From G963677445 sp963678275 (GTDB taxonomy: Bacteria > Bacteroidota > Ignavibacteria > Ignavibacteriales > Melioribacteraceae), in the NCBI GenBank assembly GCA_963678275.1, contig OY782765.1, positions 1,550,001-1,614,000 on the forward strand: DNA of 64,000 nucleotides, written 5' to 3'. Each line of letters begins with the position of its first letter. Position 1 is the first letter of the stretch. The notes beneath the pieces are model-generated. The model was given only the letters and a program-made list of their open reading frames with translations, did no database searches and was not told where the DNA came from. The position numbers were made by a program, and so were the translations under genes. This document shows, one piece after another, positions 1 through 9,531 of this stretch.

Positions 1-1930
1 GTTCTTCCTCAAGTTCAGATTTTAATAATCTTACCAACTCAGGCGCAGTTTCAGGAGAAAAAGAAATCCTATTGTGTTGAGCAAGGATTTTTAATTTTTC
101 ATGAGTACTAATATCATTTAAATATGCAAAATAGTTTTTTCCATTGGAGGTGATAAAGTCTTGAAACCTCGCGTAATTATAATAGTTTTTTGAAGGATTT
201 TGTTCCATTACCCTGTCATAATATTTCGCCGCCTGCTCAGGCATTCCCCTACGGGAATAAATTTCTCCAAGTAATAATTCCATCGCGTATTCATAAGAGG
301 CTCCTTTGAAACGATCATTATATAAACCGGCATATTCCATTGCCCGGTCAAGGCTGTCCATTTTAATATAAGTATTAACCAATCCTCTTAATGAGGAGTA
401 ATTATCTGTTCTGTTAAGCAGGTCCTTATACATTTCAAGGGCTTCTTCATATTTACCCCGATAAAACTCTTCCTTCGCCTCCTCCATTTTTCGGGCGACA
501 TACCGCGGGCAGAATTTTTTTACCAGCGGCGGCCTCGCAAAATAAAGCTGCGCCCGGTGTTTATTCGTATCAGGTTCAATTGTATTTATAAACTCTTCGT
601 AATCCCGGCTTAACTCCTCAATATTTTTACCGGTATATTTTTCGAAATCCATATCGGAATAAAGTTTATTAACAGTCTCCATACCATAATAAAGTGAAAT
701 AAACTTCAGGAACGCTCCGGAAAGGGCGTAGGATAAAGATGTGTTGCTCGTGAAAAAGTTAAATCCTGAATAAAGTGAAGCGGGATCGATAAAATATCCG
801 GCATGTTTGGCGAAAGCGGCGGTATGAAACAGATCAAAATCATCAAAATTGTTTTCCACCAGCATCGCGTATCCCTCAATCATTGCCGGGTTAAAATTTT
901 CGGCAAGTTTAAATATTCCCCTCCCCTTTTCAGCCGAAAAAACATGCGCCAGTTCGTGAAGAATTGTCGTTCCGGGAGTATTGTTCTGAATAAAAATCAT
1001 ATACTGCCAGGGTTTGGAAACATCCGCGTTGCCCGCTCCAAAATATTCTTTCTTCATCTTTCGGTCTTTAAATATCCAGGAGGTTATTTTTTCCGAAGGT
1101 TTATAACCGAGAGAGTCTGCCAAGTAGCTGTAACAGAATTCATGCTCAAGGGCTAAATTTTTAATCCTGTGTTCCTTCAGATTCGAGGGCAGTACAAGTG
1201 AAAAATGTTCTGTCTCAATTTTAGCGCCGAGAGTTTTCGTCAATCCCGATTCTGTGGTGGAAAACCAGAAAAGTGGCTTGATAAAAAAATAAGCCGCCAG
1301 CGCCGATAAAATAAATATCTTACTTAAATATTTTTTTCGTCGGCTAATTAATTTTGTTAGACTAATGAAAAGCGCTGATACAATCAGCGTGGATGTGCTA
1401 AAATAAATTAAATTATTTGGAATATTAATGTATTCATCATATATATTTCCGGGGAAATAACCTATCAGAATACTATAAAAATACACCTGGGGATTTGTAT
1501 ATAATTCGTAAAGAGGAATAAATAAGAAGTAAATGAAAATAACAAAAAAAATCAAGCCCGGTCTTTTTTCACTCAGATGGAAACTAAAAAATCCTGAAAC
1601 CATTCCGAGCAAATATGAGGTTATAGAAATTAAAAAATAAAACGCGATATCATTTGTAACCAGACAGTCTGTAAAGAATATTGTCGAAACCAGCGAAATA
1701 ATCAGTGGAATCAGACATAGTGTAATTGATTTACCCATTACCTGTTTGGTAAACTTATCATTTGGAACTGAGCTATTATAATACTTCAGAACCATCAATC
1801 CTCCCGCGATGAACAGAAAAAACCCGTTTATTGCGGAAACTTCATACCCGATAACATTGGTAAGCGGCAGGAAAGCCAATAGTATATTTAACGCCGTAAA
1901 AAACGCCGCGAGTACGTAAAACAAACTCAT
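1..1930 (-). CDS. Membrane-anchored gluzincin metallopeptidase with C-terminal TPR-like repeats (partial, 3' end outside window)
   Basis: An open frame of about 643 codons starts at ATG 1930 and runs off the left edge. The first ~220 residues hold about six or seven hydrophobic segments, so it is an integral membrane protein. A zinc-peptidase signature HELAH follows near residue 325 (context TTILHELAHVFSA), and about 20 residues later MIEGYAMLVE supplies the Glu expected as third zinc ligand in gluzincins. After residue ~470 the chain becomes helical and TPR-like (EEFYRGKYEEALEMYKDLL). It starts 5 nt after the murA stop, so it belongs to the kinase-murA operon. The substrate is unknown; a cell-envelope role is inferred from the operon. 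I do not recognise a named family. Confidence 0.75.
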   Translation of the reverse strand, partial: MSLFYVLAAFFTALNILLAFLPLTNVIGYEVSAINGFFLFIAGGLMVLKYYNSSVPNDKFTKQVMGKSITLCLIPLIISLVSTIFFTDCLVTNDIAFYFLISITSYLLGMVSGFFSFHLSEKRPGLIFFVIFIYFLFIPLYELYTNPQVYFYSILIGYFPGNIYDEYINIPNNLIYFSTSTLIVSALFISLTKLISRRKKYLSKIFILSALAAYFFIKPLFWFSTTESGLTKTLGAKIETEHFSLVLPSNLKEHRIKNLALEHEFCYSYLADSLGYKPSEKITSWIFKDRKMKKEYFGAGNADVSKPWQYMIFIQNNTPGTTILHELAHVFSAEKGRGIFKLAENFNPAMIEGYAMLVENNFDDFDLFHTAAFAKHAGYFIDPASLYSGFNFFTSNTSLSYALSGAFLKFISLYYGMETVNKLYSDMDFEKYTGKNIEELSRDYEEFINTIEPDTNKHRAQLYFARPPLVKKFCPRYVARKMEEAKEEFYRGKYEEALEMYKDLLNRTDNYSSLRGLVNTYIKMDSLDRAMEYAGLYNDRFKGASYEYAMELLLGEIYSRRGMPEQAAKYYDRVMEQNPSKNYYNYARFQDFITSNGKNYFAYLNDISTHEKLKILAQHNRISFSPETAPELVRLLKSELEEE

Positions 1931-1935
1931 TAGAC

Positions 1936-3198
1936 TTAATATTCTTGTGTCTGAACTCTTTCTATATCGGCGCCTAAAATTCCAAGCTTTTCTTCAATTC
2001 TCTGGTAACCGCGGTCGAGGTGGTAGATTCTGAGCACTTCGGTAGCTCCTTCGGCGGCCAGTCCGGCTAAAACGAGGCACGCGCTCGCTCTCAGGTCAGT
2101 TGACATCACTTTGGCGCCCTTCAGTTTATCAACTCCCTTAACAACAGCGCTGTTCCTCATCACTTCAATACTGGCTCCGAGTCGGTTAAGCTCGGGTACG
2201 TGTTTAAACCGGTCAAAATATATAGTATCTGTAATTGTCGAAGCGCCACCGGCCAAAGTCATAAAAGCTGTCCACTGCGCCTGCATATCGGTCGGAAATC
2301 CCGGGAAAACCGCGGTGGAAACATCAACATTTTTAATTTCGGTATCGGTAGCGTCAATAATAATAGATTTGCCTTTATATTCCAGTTTTACTCCGCTATC
2401 CTCAAGTTTCCACAAAACCGAGTTGAGGTTTTCTTTTTCAGCGTAAAATAGTTCTACCCGGCTGTGTGTCATGGCCGCGGCTATAAGAAGAGTGCCGGCT
2501 TCAATCCTGTCCCCGATAACTCTCGAGGATGCGGGAAGGAGGCTCTCAACTCCTTCAATTTCCAGAGTGGAAGTTCCGACTCCCTCTATCCTTGCTCCCA
2601 TGCTCTTTAGATATTCGGCAAGCTGGGTTATCTCAGGTTCAACAGCGGCATTGGTAATCACAGTTGAGCCTTCGGCCAGCGTCGCTGCCATAAGAGCGTT
2701 TCCTGTGGCGCCGACAGAGCTGATATCAAAATGAATTTTCGCCCCTTTGAGCTTTCCTTTGGCTATTATATAACCTTCCTCAAGCTCAACCTCGGCGCCA
2801 AGTTTTTTAATCGATTCCAGGTGAAAATTAATCGGGCGCGGTCCCCAGGCGCATCCGCCCGGCATCGAAACTTTCGCGTAACCATATTTTGCCACAAGCG
2901 GGCCAAGCACATAAACCGAAGCGCGCATTTTTTTTACATGCTCATAGGGAGCTGTAAGCTCATTAATACAGCTTGTGTCAATAGTAAGGCTGTGCTCGCT
3001 GAATTTCACCTCTGCCCCGAGGTGCCTGAGCAGTTTGGACATTGTAAAAATGTCATTAACTTCGGGAATATTCTCAAAGGTATTCAGGCCGTTATTAAGA
3101 AGGGTCGCGGGCATAAGGGCCAGCGCCGAATTTTTCGCTCCGCTGACTCTTACGCTGCCTGAAAGCTGCTTCCCTCCGTGTAGTACAAATTTATCCAT
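1936..3198 (-). CDS. murA: UDP-N-acetylglucosamine 1-carboxyvinyltransferase
   Basis: MurA transfers enolpyruvate from PEP to UDP-GlcNAc, the first committed cytoplasmic step of peptidoglycan synthesis. The protein has 420 residues, the normal family length. It opens with the substrate-binding stretch SGAKNSALALM (Lys22, Asn23) and carries the active-site loop MPGGCAWGPRP with the catalytic cysteine at residue 116. That Cys is the fosfomycin target in the family, so the enzyme should be sensitive rather than of the Asp-substituted type. The inside-out alpha/beta repeats appear intact to the C-terminal GYQRIEEKLG motif. The ATG lies 1 nt after the stop of the upstream kinase gene, and the membrane peptidase gene begins 5 nt downstream, so translation of the three is probably coupled. 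Confidence 0.96.
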   Translation of the reverse strand: MDKFVLHGGKQLSGSVRVSGAKNSALALMPATLLNNGLNTFENIPEVNDIFTMSKLLRHLGAEVKFSEHSLTIDTSCINELTAPYEHVKKMRASVYVLGPLVAKYGYAKVSMPGGCAWGPRPINFHLESIKKLGAEVELEEGYIIAKGKLKGAKIHFDISSVGATGNALMAATLAEGSTVITNAAVEPEITQLAEYLKSMGARIEGVGTSTLEIEGVESLLPASSRVIGDRIEAGTLLIAAAMTHSRVELFYAEKENLNSVLWKLEDSGVKLEYKGKSIIIDATDTEIKNVDVSTAVFPGFPTDMQAQWTAFMTLAGGASTITDTIYFDRFKHVPELNRLGASIEVMRNSAVVKGVDKLKGAKVMSTDLRASACLVLAGLAAEGATEVLRIYHLDRGYQRIEEKLGILGADIERVQTQEY

Positions 3199-3199
3199 A

Positions 3200-5101
3200 T
3201 CAGAAAAAAGTTAATATTGTTCCGTTCTTGCCAACCATGGTTACCAGACCGGAACGGGTTATCGCCATATCATTAAAGTTTACAAATGTGCCGGTCGAAT
3301 AAGGACGCCAGCTTGCTCCTTTGTCGTTAGAATAAAGAATCATTCCTTTGCTTCCTGCGATGAGACCAATATCCTCAGATATAAATTTAACCTTCTGCAA
3401 ACCGCCAACCCGGTCCACTCTGACCTGTTTCCAGGTGGAACCGCCATCATCAGTTCTGAATATTGTGCCTCCGCCGCCAACGGCAACGCCATAATCTTCA
3501 TTCACAAAATCAATGGAACGAAGATATTTTTTTGTGAACGTAGGCTGCAGTTCCCAGGTTTCCCCTTCATCGGTTGTTTTATAGATAATACCATTCCAGC
3601 CGACAATGAATCCGGTGTTTTTCGTATTAAATGATATGTCATATAAAATTGAATTTGAATTTATTGAAGCTCTTCTCCAGTTCAGACCACCGTTGTTGGT
3701 TTTCATTACCAGTCCTTTGCTGCCAAGTATAAAACCGGTATTATTATTTATAAAATGGATTCTGAAAATTGTCTGATTTCCCGGGATTTCAATTTTGTCA
3801 CAGGTTGTGAAAAAATTCCTCGTTTTGTAAATCGCCGAACTATCCCCGACAATTATACACCTGCCGGATGGAGAATAATATCCGTCGCGCAGAGTGATCT
3901 TCCGGTCAAACCGGATTTCCTCCCAGTTTTTCCCCTTGTTATTTGTCCTGAGGATTATTCCCGAATCTCCAATCGCGAATGCTTTAGTATCGCTGAAATA
4001 TTCAATTGAATGAAGGGTTTCGTGAGTCTGGCTCTCCTGTTTCTCAAGTTTTTTAAACCTCTCGGAAAATTTCCCCGATTCAAAGAGGCTGTTGATATTG
4101 TACTTGTCAAGTTTCTCAAGTTGTCCGCTGTTAACCAGTATCTGCGACTGCGATACAATAAAATATGAGATTATCAGGAAAATTACGCCGAAAATTGAAA
4201 AGCCCAGGATTGAATAAAATTTCTTTTTGGCAGGCATTCTTTCAGCTTTTTTCGCCTCATTCTCCTGGATTTTGTAAAGATATTTTTCAAGTTCAGCCAG
4301 TGACCGGGCAAATTCTTCACATGAGGCAAATCTCTCGAGGGGATTTTTGGCCATGGCTCTTTCTATAAGCTCATCCACAATGGTTGGAGTGCCGGGCATC
4401 AGGTCCGATATCTTCGATGGCATTTTATTTACATGAGCGTCCATCACTTCATATTCGCTTTTACAATCGAACGGCGGACGGCCGACGATCATCTCATAAA
4501 ATGTGGCTCCGATTGAGTAGATATCACTCGCTGAAGATGTATCTTCACCTTTAACCTGCTCGGGACTCATATAATATACGGTGCCAAGTTTGCTTCCCGG
4601 TTTGGTAAATTGTTTATCGGTAGATGATTTCGATATACCGAAATCCATTACCTTACCAACACCTTCCTGGTTAAATATAATATTCGACGGTTTGATATCT
4701 CTGTGTACAAATCCGCGGGAATGAGCAAAAGACATACCGGCAAGAAGCTGCTTCATTATATATACAGCATCGAATATATTAAAACGTCCCTGGCGGTAAA
4801 TTACTTTTTCCAGACTCTCCCCTTCGATATACTCCATTACTATGCCGAGAAGATCGGAATATTCGATAAATCCGAATACGGTAACGATATTCGTATGTGT
4901 CAGGTTAGCCTGGTTTTTTGCTTCCCTTTTGAATCGTTCAATATGACGCTCATTTCCAAACATATTCTGGGCGAGCATCTTAATAGCGACATATCGTTCC
5001 AGTTTGGTATCGTATGCTTTATATACGATTCCCATTCCTCCCTTTCCAAGAGTAGAAACGATTTTATAGTTATCAATGGTGATTCCAATTAATTCTTCCA
5101 T
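3200..5101 (-). CDS. Membrane Ser/Thr protein kinase with Ycf48/BNR-like extracytoplasmic propeller
   Basis: This is a 633-residue Hanks-type kinase. Residues ~12-275 form the kinase domain: glycine loop GKGGMGIVYKA (19-29), ATP-binding Lys41, Glu60, catalytic loop HRDIKPSN (Asp135), DFG at 153-155 and SPEQVKG in the activation/APE region. A linker rich in Lys and Glu leads to one membrane helix at about 296-317. The rest (~350-633) should be outside the cytoplasm and contains repeats of the type GxxGxILxTxNGGxxW, which resemble Ycf48/BNR propeller blades rather than the PASTA repeats of Gram-positive kinases. The gene ends 1 nt before murA, which suggests an envelope-sensing job; the ligand and phosphorylation targets are unknown. 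The kinase assignment is secure; the propeller ligand is not. Confidence 0.92.
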   Translation of the reverse strand: MEELIGITIDNYKIVSTLGKGGMGIVYKAYDTKLERYVAIKMLAQNMFGNERHIERFKREAKNQANLTHTNIVTVFGFIEYSDLLGIVMEYIEGESLEKVIYRQGRFNIFDAVYIMKQLLAGMSFAHSRGFVHRDIKPSNIIFNQEGVGKVMDFGISKSSTDKQFTKPGSKLGTVYYMSPEQVKGEDTSSASDIYSIGATFYEMIVGRPPFDCKSEYEVMDAHVNKMPSKISDLMPGTPTIVDELIERAMAKNPLERFASCEEFARSLAELEKYLYKIQENEAKKAERMPAKKKFYSILGFSIFGVIFLIISYFIVSQSQILVNSGQLEKLDKYNINSLFESGKFSERFKKLEKQESQTHETLHSIEYFSDTKAFAIGDSGIILRTNNKGKNWEEIRFDRKITLRDGYYSPSGRCIIVGDSSAIYKTRNFFTTCDKIEIPGNQTIFRIHFINNNTGFILGSKGLVMKTNNGGLNWRRASINSNSILYDISFNTKNTGFIVGWNGIIYKTTDEGETWELQPTFTKKYLRSIDFVNEDYGVAVGGGGTIFRTDDGGSTWKQVRVDRVGGLQKVKFISEDIGLIAGSKGMILYSNDKGASWRPYSTGTFVNFNDMAITRSGLVTMVGKNGTILTFF

Positions 5102-6079
5102 AAAGAAGCAGCTCTGTTTATGAAGAAAAATTCAGATTAGCTCATAATATAATAATAATTTATTATTAATTGATAAGTTAATCCAATTATTTGGTCAACA
5201 TTTTAAATTTTTATTTTTAATGAGGTGATCTTACGCACTCCGGCGGGAGGACTGACAGAATTATTTTTGCTCTGACTTCGCCGGTTTATTCAGTTAGAAA
5301 TTAAATTCTACGCAATAAGGCAAAGTTTCAATTAACAATTAATAATGTACAATGAATAATTAAAATACAATTGATAAATATTCAATGAGCTCAAAAATTT
5401 TTCGAAAAATGACGATTTTTTTGATGCGTGAATTTCTCTCTGAATAACCCGACAAAAGAACCTTATTCTTTAATCTTTTAACCTTAATAGCAATTGCAGG
5501 TCCTCAAAAATTTGAACCTTATTGCCTTTTTAACCGGGGCATTATTTCCCTCTGATTTCGCTGATGGATCCAGAAAAAACAGGGTTACCAGGATAAGAAT
5601 GATGGTCCGGATGTTTTAATAAAATAAAAACCGGGTTATCTTATAATTATCAATTGTCAATTATCCATTATCAATTAACTGACTTTCCACTTCTGGCTTG
5701 CCAGTCTACTTCGTAAGAAGTTAAATTCTACGCAAAATGGCAAAATTATTGATAATTGGCAGTAAAAATCGGCATTAGATTCCGGCCTGCCCGCCTTTGG
5801 CTGGTCTTTTTGCAAAGGACGCAAAAAACCGGAATGACAATCTGTCAGGTATGTAGTTATGGAAAACCCAAAAGTCTCATTTGTCCCATGAGTCCCCCTG
5901 CTACTTTGGTTCCGGCTAAGCCAGTTTGGAAATCAGGAAAAGGATATCGCCGGAATATTTATCAGCCGCCGAAAACAGGCAAGATAACGGCAAAATCCCA
6001 TCCCAAATCCATAATCCATAATCCATAATTCGTAATTCGTAATTCGTAATTCGTAATTTAAAAACGCCTGAACTTCCTG
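5102..6079. other. Intergenic gap with dispersed short repeats, no credible gene
   Basis: About 980 bases without a supportable gene. The left part should hold the promoter of the leftward kinase operon. The gap contains 7-bp-phased AT repeats at 5329-5363 and 5644-5678, and two copies of a short dispersed motif (around 5271-5324 and 5691-5746) containing TTAAATTCTACGCAA. A 90-codon plus-strand frame at 5756-6028 has no family resemblance and runs into a heptamer repeat, so it is not called as a gene. Confidence 0.6.
6006..6054. repeat. Heptanucleotide tandem repeat
   Basis: Seven consecutive 7-bp units: three AATCCAT followed by four AATTCGT. They lie just beyond the 3' end of the leftward 515-codon gene. 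The same AATTCGT unit recurs at 9626-9653, and degenerate 7-bp-phased runs occur at several other gaps in this window. Confidence 0.9.
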
Positions 6080-7627
6080 TTATTTCGCAAGGAGCATTTT
6101 TCCCGCGAGGCTATTATTATTTATATTCAGCCGGTAAATATATACACCGGAAGAAAATGAAGTGGCGTCAAAATTTACTTCATGGCGGCCGGCTTCCTGA
6201 ATTTCATTGACCAGGACAACATTGCTTTCCCCTGTTACTGAAAATACTTCCAGTTTAACTTGCGCTCTGTTATCCATTTGATATGATATCATGGTAGAGG
6301 GATTAAACGGGTTTGGATAATTGCCCAACAACCGGAAACCTGTTGGCGCGCCTGCTGTTTCCTTTCGCAATTCAAGTTCGGATGTGTTGATTACATATTG
6401 GCCGTCATTACCTTTTATTCTTTCTCCCGAAGTAATGTCGATCAAAGAATAGCCCTCAGGAATACCTGTCAAAATAACCGGGAATTCGGCAGAGTTTAAT
6501 TCCATTTTAAGCGATTCTCTGTCCAATGTTTCAGTCTGATAACCGCTGCTGAATCTTACATCAAATATTCCATCCGGAGGAAGCGGAGGCAGCAAACTGA
6601 GCTTGTCTTCTTTTGATGAAAGATAAAGAGAACCTTTCAATCCCCTGGAGTCAGTAAAAATTATTTCTTTTTTGAGAGAATTGGTTTCCCATTTATGAAT
6701 AGTTGTTCCTCCGGGAATCAGAACTCCGGCTGAGGTGCAATTTACCCAATAACCTTTTCCGGGTATCAGCGTCGAAGCGTTAAGATATCCATTATCAAAT
6801 TCAAAAAAGTTGCTTGAAATTATTCCGGCCGGATCAGAGGTAACAGAAGATACCGCAATTTCCTCATGGAACGGACCTACCAGGTTCCATCCTTCTGAAA
6901 CAGGAATATTTCCAGCGACGTCCGCACCTGAAACTGTCACCTCCCCCTGCTGTGAAAATTTTATCCAGTAACCTTCTCCATTCTCAAGTTCTGATGTAAG
7001 CTGATATGAGCCGTTAAATCCAAAAGCGTCAGTGGTCGCGTCGGGAAAAAGCGCTGAAACCGACATATCACCTGCAGCCAGCGGAACAGATACCAGGTTC
7101 CATCCTTCATTATAGGCAACCTGACTATTAATTATCGTGCCTCCCACCGTTACAGTAAAGTTATCGGCAAAATTCCATTCCTTCTTTTTCCCCATACCGG
7201 TTACATATATTGATTCATCCCCGGCTGTTGAGGGAGCTGTATATTCAAAATAATATGTATAACTTCCGCCGTTGTAATTCCGGGGGCTTGATTGGACCAG
7301 CTCAGAACTTAAAACTTTCAGATTGTTATCAACTTTTGCGAGTGTTCCGGATGAAACAGCAATATCTATCCCCACATCATTTCCGCTTCCTCCTGATATT
7401 GTGACAGTGTAATCACCAGTTGCGCCTGGCAGTAATTCCGCCGGTCCATCAACAATAACCTGAACCAATGATGTGGCGCTGCCATGAGTTCCGTGGCATG
7501 CTCCGCATCCTGAAGTATTTGTCTTCAATGTATATCCTGCTATGCCGTTGGGATATGCCAAAGCAGAACCTGAAAAGAAAATAATTGTCGCCGCTAAAAG
7601 AAATAAGGTAAACAAAACAGATTTCAT
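6080..7627 (-). CDS. T9SS-secreted protein with a single CXXCH haem-binding motif
   Basis: A 515-residue protein. Residues 1-24 are a signal peptide ending SALA. Right after it is CGACHGTHG (CXXCH at 41-45), a c-type haem attachment motif. An Ig-like domain (~55-165) resembles the reeler/choice-of-anchor modules that often follow CXXCH in secreted proteins. Two repeats of the type EGWNLV...GEGYW follow (about 178-235 and 245-300). The C-terminal ~80 residues are a T9SS sorting domain starting NYPNPFNPSTMISY and ending SSGVYIYRLNINN...KMLLAK. It should cross the outer membrane through T9SS and stay on the surface or be released. Whether haem is bound cannot be told: no distal Met or His ligand is obvious. 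A role in extracellular electron transfer is possible but speculative. Confidence 0.82.
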   Translation of the reverse strand: MKSVLFTLFLLAATIIFFSGSALAYPNGIAGYTLKTNTSGCGACHGTHGSATSLVQVIVDGPAELLPGATGDYTVTISGGSGNDVGIDIAVSSGTLAKVDNNLKVLSSELVQSSPRNYNGGSYTYYFEYTAPSTAGDESIYVTGMGKKKEWNFADNFTVTVGGTIINSQVAYNEGWNLVSVPLAAGDMSVSALFPDATTDAFGFNGSYQLTSELENGEGYWIKFSQQGEVTVSGADVAGNIPVSEGWNLVGPFHEEIAVSSVTSDPAGIISSNFFEFDNGYLNASTLIPGKGYWVNCTSAGVLIPGGTTIHKWETNSLKKEIIFTDSRGLKGSLYLSSKEDKLSLLPPLPPDGIFDVRFSSGYQTETLDRESLKMELNSAEFPVILTGIPEGYSLIDITSGERIKGNDGQYVINTSELELRKETAGAPTGFRLLGNYPNPFNPSTMISYQMDNRAQVKLEVFSVTGESNVVLVNEIQEAGRHEVNFDATSFSSGVYIYRLNINNNSLAGKMLLAK

Positions 7628-8110
7628 ATCAACTCCTGATTAAATAAGATTAAAGGATATTCATATACAATATACTCTTTATTTTTAAGAATAAAAACGA
7701 TTCCTTTATTAAGGTAAAACAAAAAATTTCCGGGCAAAATTTACATAATTCCCGGCCTGAAAGCGCGGAGTTATTTTAAACAAAATCACCAATATATTCC
7801 CGCCATCCCTAAACAATCATAATCGTAATTATAATCTGACCATTCCAGAAGTGAATAGTGGTTAGTGAAGAGTGGAGAATGAAAACAATTCTCAAATTTA
7901 TCAAAGAATCCGATTTCGATGGCGACTTCGATTTGGATTTCTATGGCTGACATATATCAAGTCAATCTTTTAATCACCCCATTCCTGTTCTGAGTTTTTA
8001 CCCCGATCATTAGATAATATATCGCCCGTTTGAATAAGGTTTAGTTTGGTCGGGTGGTTTCTTATGCTACTAAGGTTAAAAAAAATCAAAAATAAGGTTT
8101 CATTCTTAAG
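7628..8110. other. Intergenic gap left of the insertion sequence
   Basis: About 480 bases with no supportable gene. It should contain the promoter of the leftward haem-motif gene. Four 7-bp-phased units occur at 7851-7878 (GTGAATA, GTGGTTA, GTGAAGA, GTGGAGA). The right boundary is the inferred left end of the insertion sequence. Confidence 0.5.
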
Positions 8111-8123
8111 TTCTCCCCGAATT

Positions 8124-9500
8124 TTATACACTACACTCCAATAGTTTGAGAATCTGCTCCTGTTCATTGGAAAGGGTTACAATTTTTGACCATTCAAATT
8201 TATCCTTTTCCGATTTCAGTTCCACCTTATATGCCGACTGAAGTTTCTCTAAAGCATATACTGCTGAGAGTCCTTTCTTTCCAACCTTATATTGTATATA
8301 CGACAGAATTGCATAAGCTAAATAACATATTTTTACATGCGCTTTGATTCGATGGATTAAATATTTTCTTACCGGATGCAAATTTATGGGTCCTTTTAGC
8401 TCTTTATAGGCTTTCTCAACTATATCCTTCTCGAAATATGTCCTGATAACATCTGACACCTCAAATTGCGTCGTATGAAATATTAGCGAGTATCCCATAT
8501 ACTTGGCTTGTTTAGGATCATATTTGTCAGCTTTTCTCATTGCGCGCTCTCTTTTTGCTGACTCCATCTCAGGGTTATATATTGCTATGAGTTTTCCTGA
8601 TAGATATTCAAACTCCTTTGCAAAGACTACTGTATTTTTTAATTCAATTCTGTATGCTGGTTGATAGATTTCTTCCCTCTCTATTTGGTCAAGGTACTTA
8701 TGTTTTATCGTTTGATTCATCCGCAGTCCTGTTATTACTGCCTGTTTCAGGGTAAGCAGGTCTTTCAAAAGCGTTTTTGATATCATCCCTCTGTCAAGTA
8801 TGATTGTCTTTACATCTTTCAGCCTGATATCGGATAATAAATCAGAGAATATCTTTGTATTTCCTATATTACCTTCATATAGTTTATGCAATATTGGGAA
8901 ACCTTCCTTTTTTGTGACTGCAAGCGCGATCTGTACCAATTTGTCATATTTCCCGTCTTTTCCCCTTCTGGATTTCCACTCTGCCTGTGATCCGTTGAAG
9001 TAAGTGTCTGTAACATCGAGAACCAATGCCTGGTCATCATCATTTTCCGAGGGTAGCTGCTTGAATAGTTGATCTTCTATTTCTCCAAAATCCAGGTCTT
9101 CAAGGAAATCGAGAGTCTCGTAGAGCTGTTTATCAACGATTTTATCAAGATTTAGCAATTCTTTAAGGGTTGTTTGCTCTATATGTTCGGGGAGTTTATA
9201 AAGGGAGTTTCTGGTAATTAGTTGAGTGTAAACAAGCAGTAGTATTCTATTGGCATGTTTACCCAATATGCCGGTAAGCGAGAGTTTTTCTGCAATCTCA
9301 TGAAGGATCTTATAATCAAGATGTCTTTTAACGGAAACCACCTCGACATCTTGAGATGATATCTTTTTAACAGGTTGTCCATCGACTTCTTTGCCGATAT
9401 ATCTGATTACTTTTTGTTTAACCTTGCCGTCTTCTCGATAGTTTTTAACCTCCGCAAGGTAGACTCCACTCTTTTTCTTAATTCTTCTTGTAAAGCTCAT
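8124..9500 (-). CDS. IS1634-family DDE transposase
   Basis: A 458-residue transposase of the IS4 superfamily. Probable catalytic acids are Asp162 (LVLDVTDTYF), Asp236 (TIILDRGMIS) and Glu362 (DIVEKAYKELKG); the last lies in the Y-R-E-K-type region with nearby Lys residues, typical of IS1634 transposases. The N-terminal part (SGVYLAEVKNYREDGKVKQ) matches the usual DNA-binding start of the family. There is no frameshift or internal stop, so the element could still be active. A near-palindrome of GTGTATAA/TTATACAC sits 15 bases upstream of the start and may be part of the transposase promoter or a binding site. Confidence 0.9.
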   Translation of the reverse strand: MSFTRRIKKKSGVYLAEVKNYREDGKVKQKVIRYIGKEVDGQPVKKISSQDVEVVSVKRHLDYKILHEIAEKLSLTGILGKHANRILLLVYTQLITRNSLYKLPEHIEQTTLKELLNLDKIVDKQLYETLDFLEDLDFGEIEDQLFKQLPSENDDDQALVLDVTDTYFNGSQAEWKSRRGKDGKYDKLVQIALAVTKKEGFPILHKLYEGNIGNTKIFSDLLSDIRLKDVKTIILDRGMISKTLLKDLLTLKQAVITGLRMNQTIKHKYLDQIEREEIYQPAYRIELKNTVVFAKEFEYLSGKLIAIYNPEMESAKRERAMRKADKYDPKQAKYMGYSLIFHTTQFEVSDVIRTYFEKDIVEKAYKELKGPINLHPVRKYLIHRIKAHVKICYLAYAILSYIQYKVGKKGLSAVYALEKLQSAYKVELKSEKDKFEWSKIVTLSNEQEQILKLLECSV

Positions 9501-9514
9501 ATTTCACCTGTGGT

Positions 9515-9531
9515 GTATAAATTATACACTA
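9515..9531. promoter_or_regulatory. Palindrome upstream of the transposase gene
   Basis: Arms GTGTATAA and TTATACAC with a one-base spacer, directly upstream of the transposase start inside the insertion sequence. The same TATACAC sequence recurs in both terminal repeats, so it may be an internal transposase-binding site. Its function is inference. Confidence 0.4.

Noticed and set aside
803..1156. 117-codon plus-strand frame
   Set aside because: Lies fully opposite the peptidase coding sequence, which has clear zinc motifs on the minus strand.
5756..6028. 90-codon plus-strand frame
   Set aside because: No family resemblance, composition unlike the real genes, and its end runs into the heptamer repeat; the upstream region is repeat-derived.
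7970..8167. 65-codon minus-strand frame at the insertion sequence end
   Set aside because: Overlaps the transposase 3' end in another frame and crosses the inverted repeat; no recognisable product.
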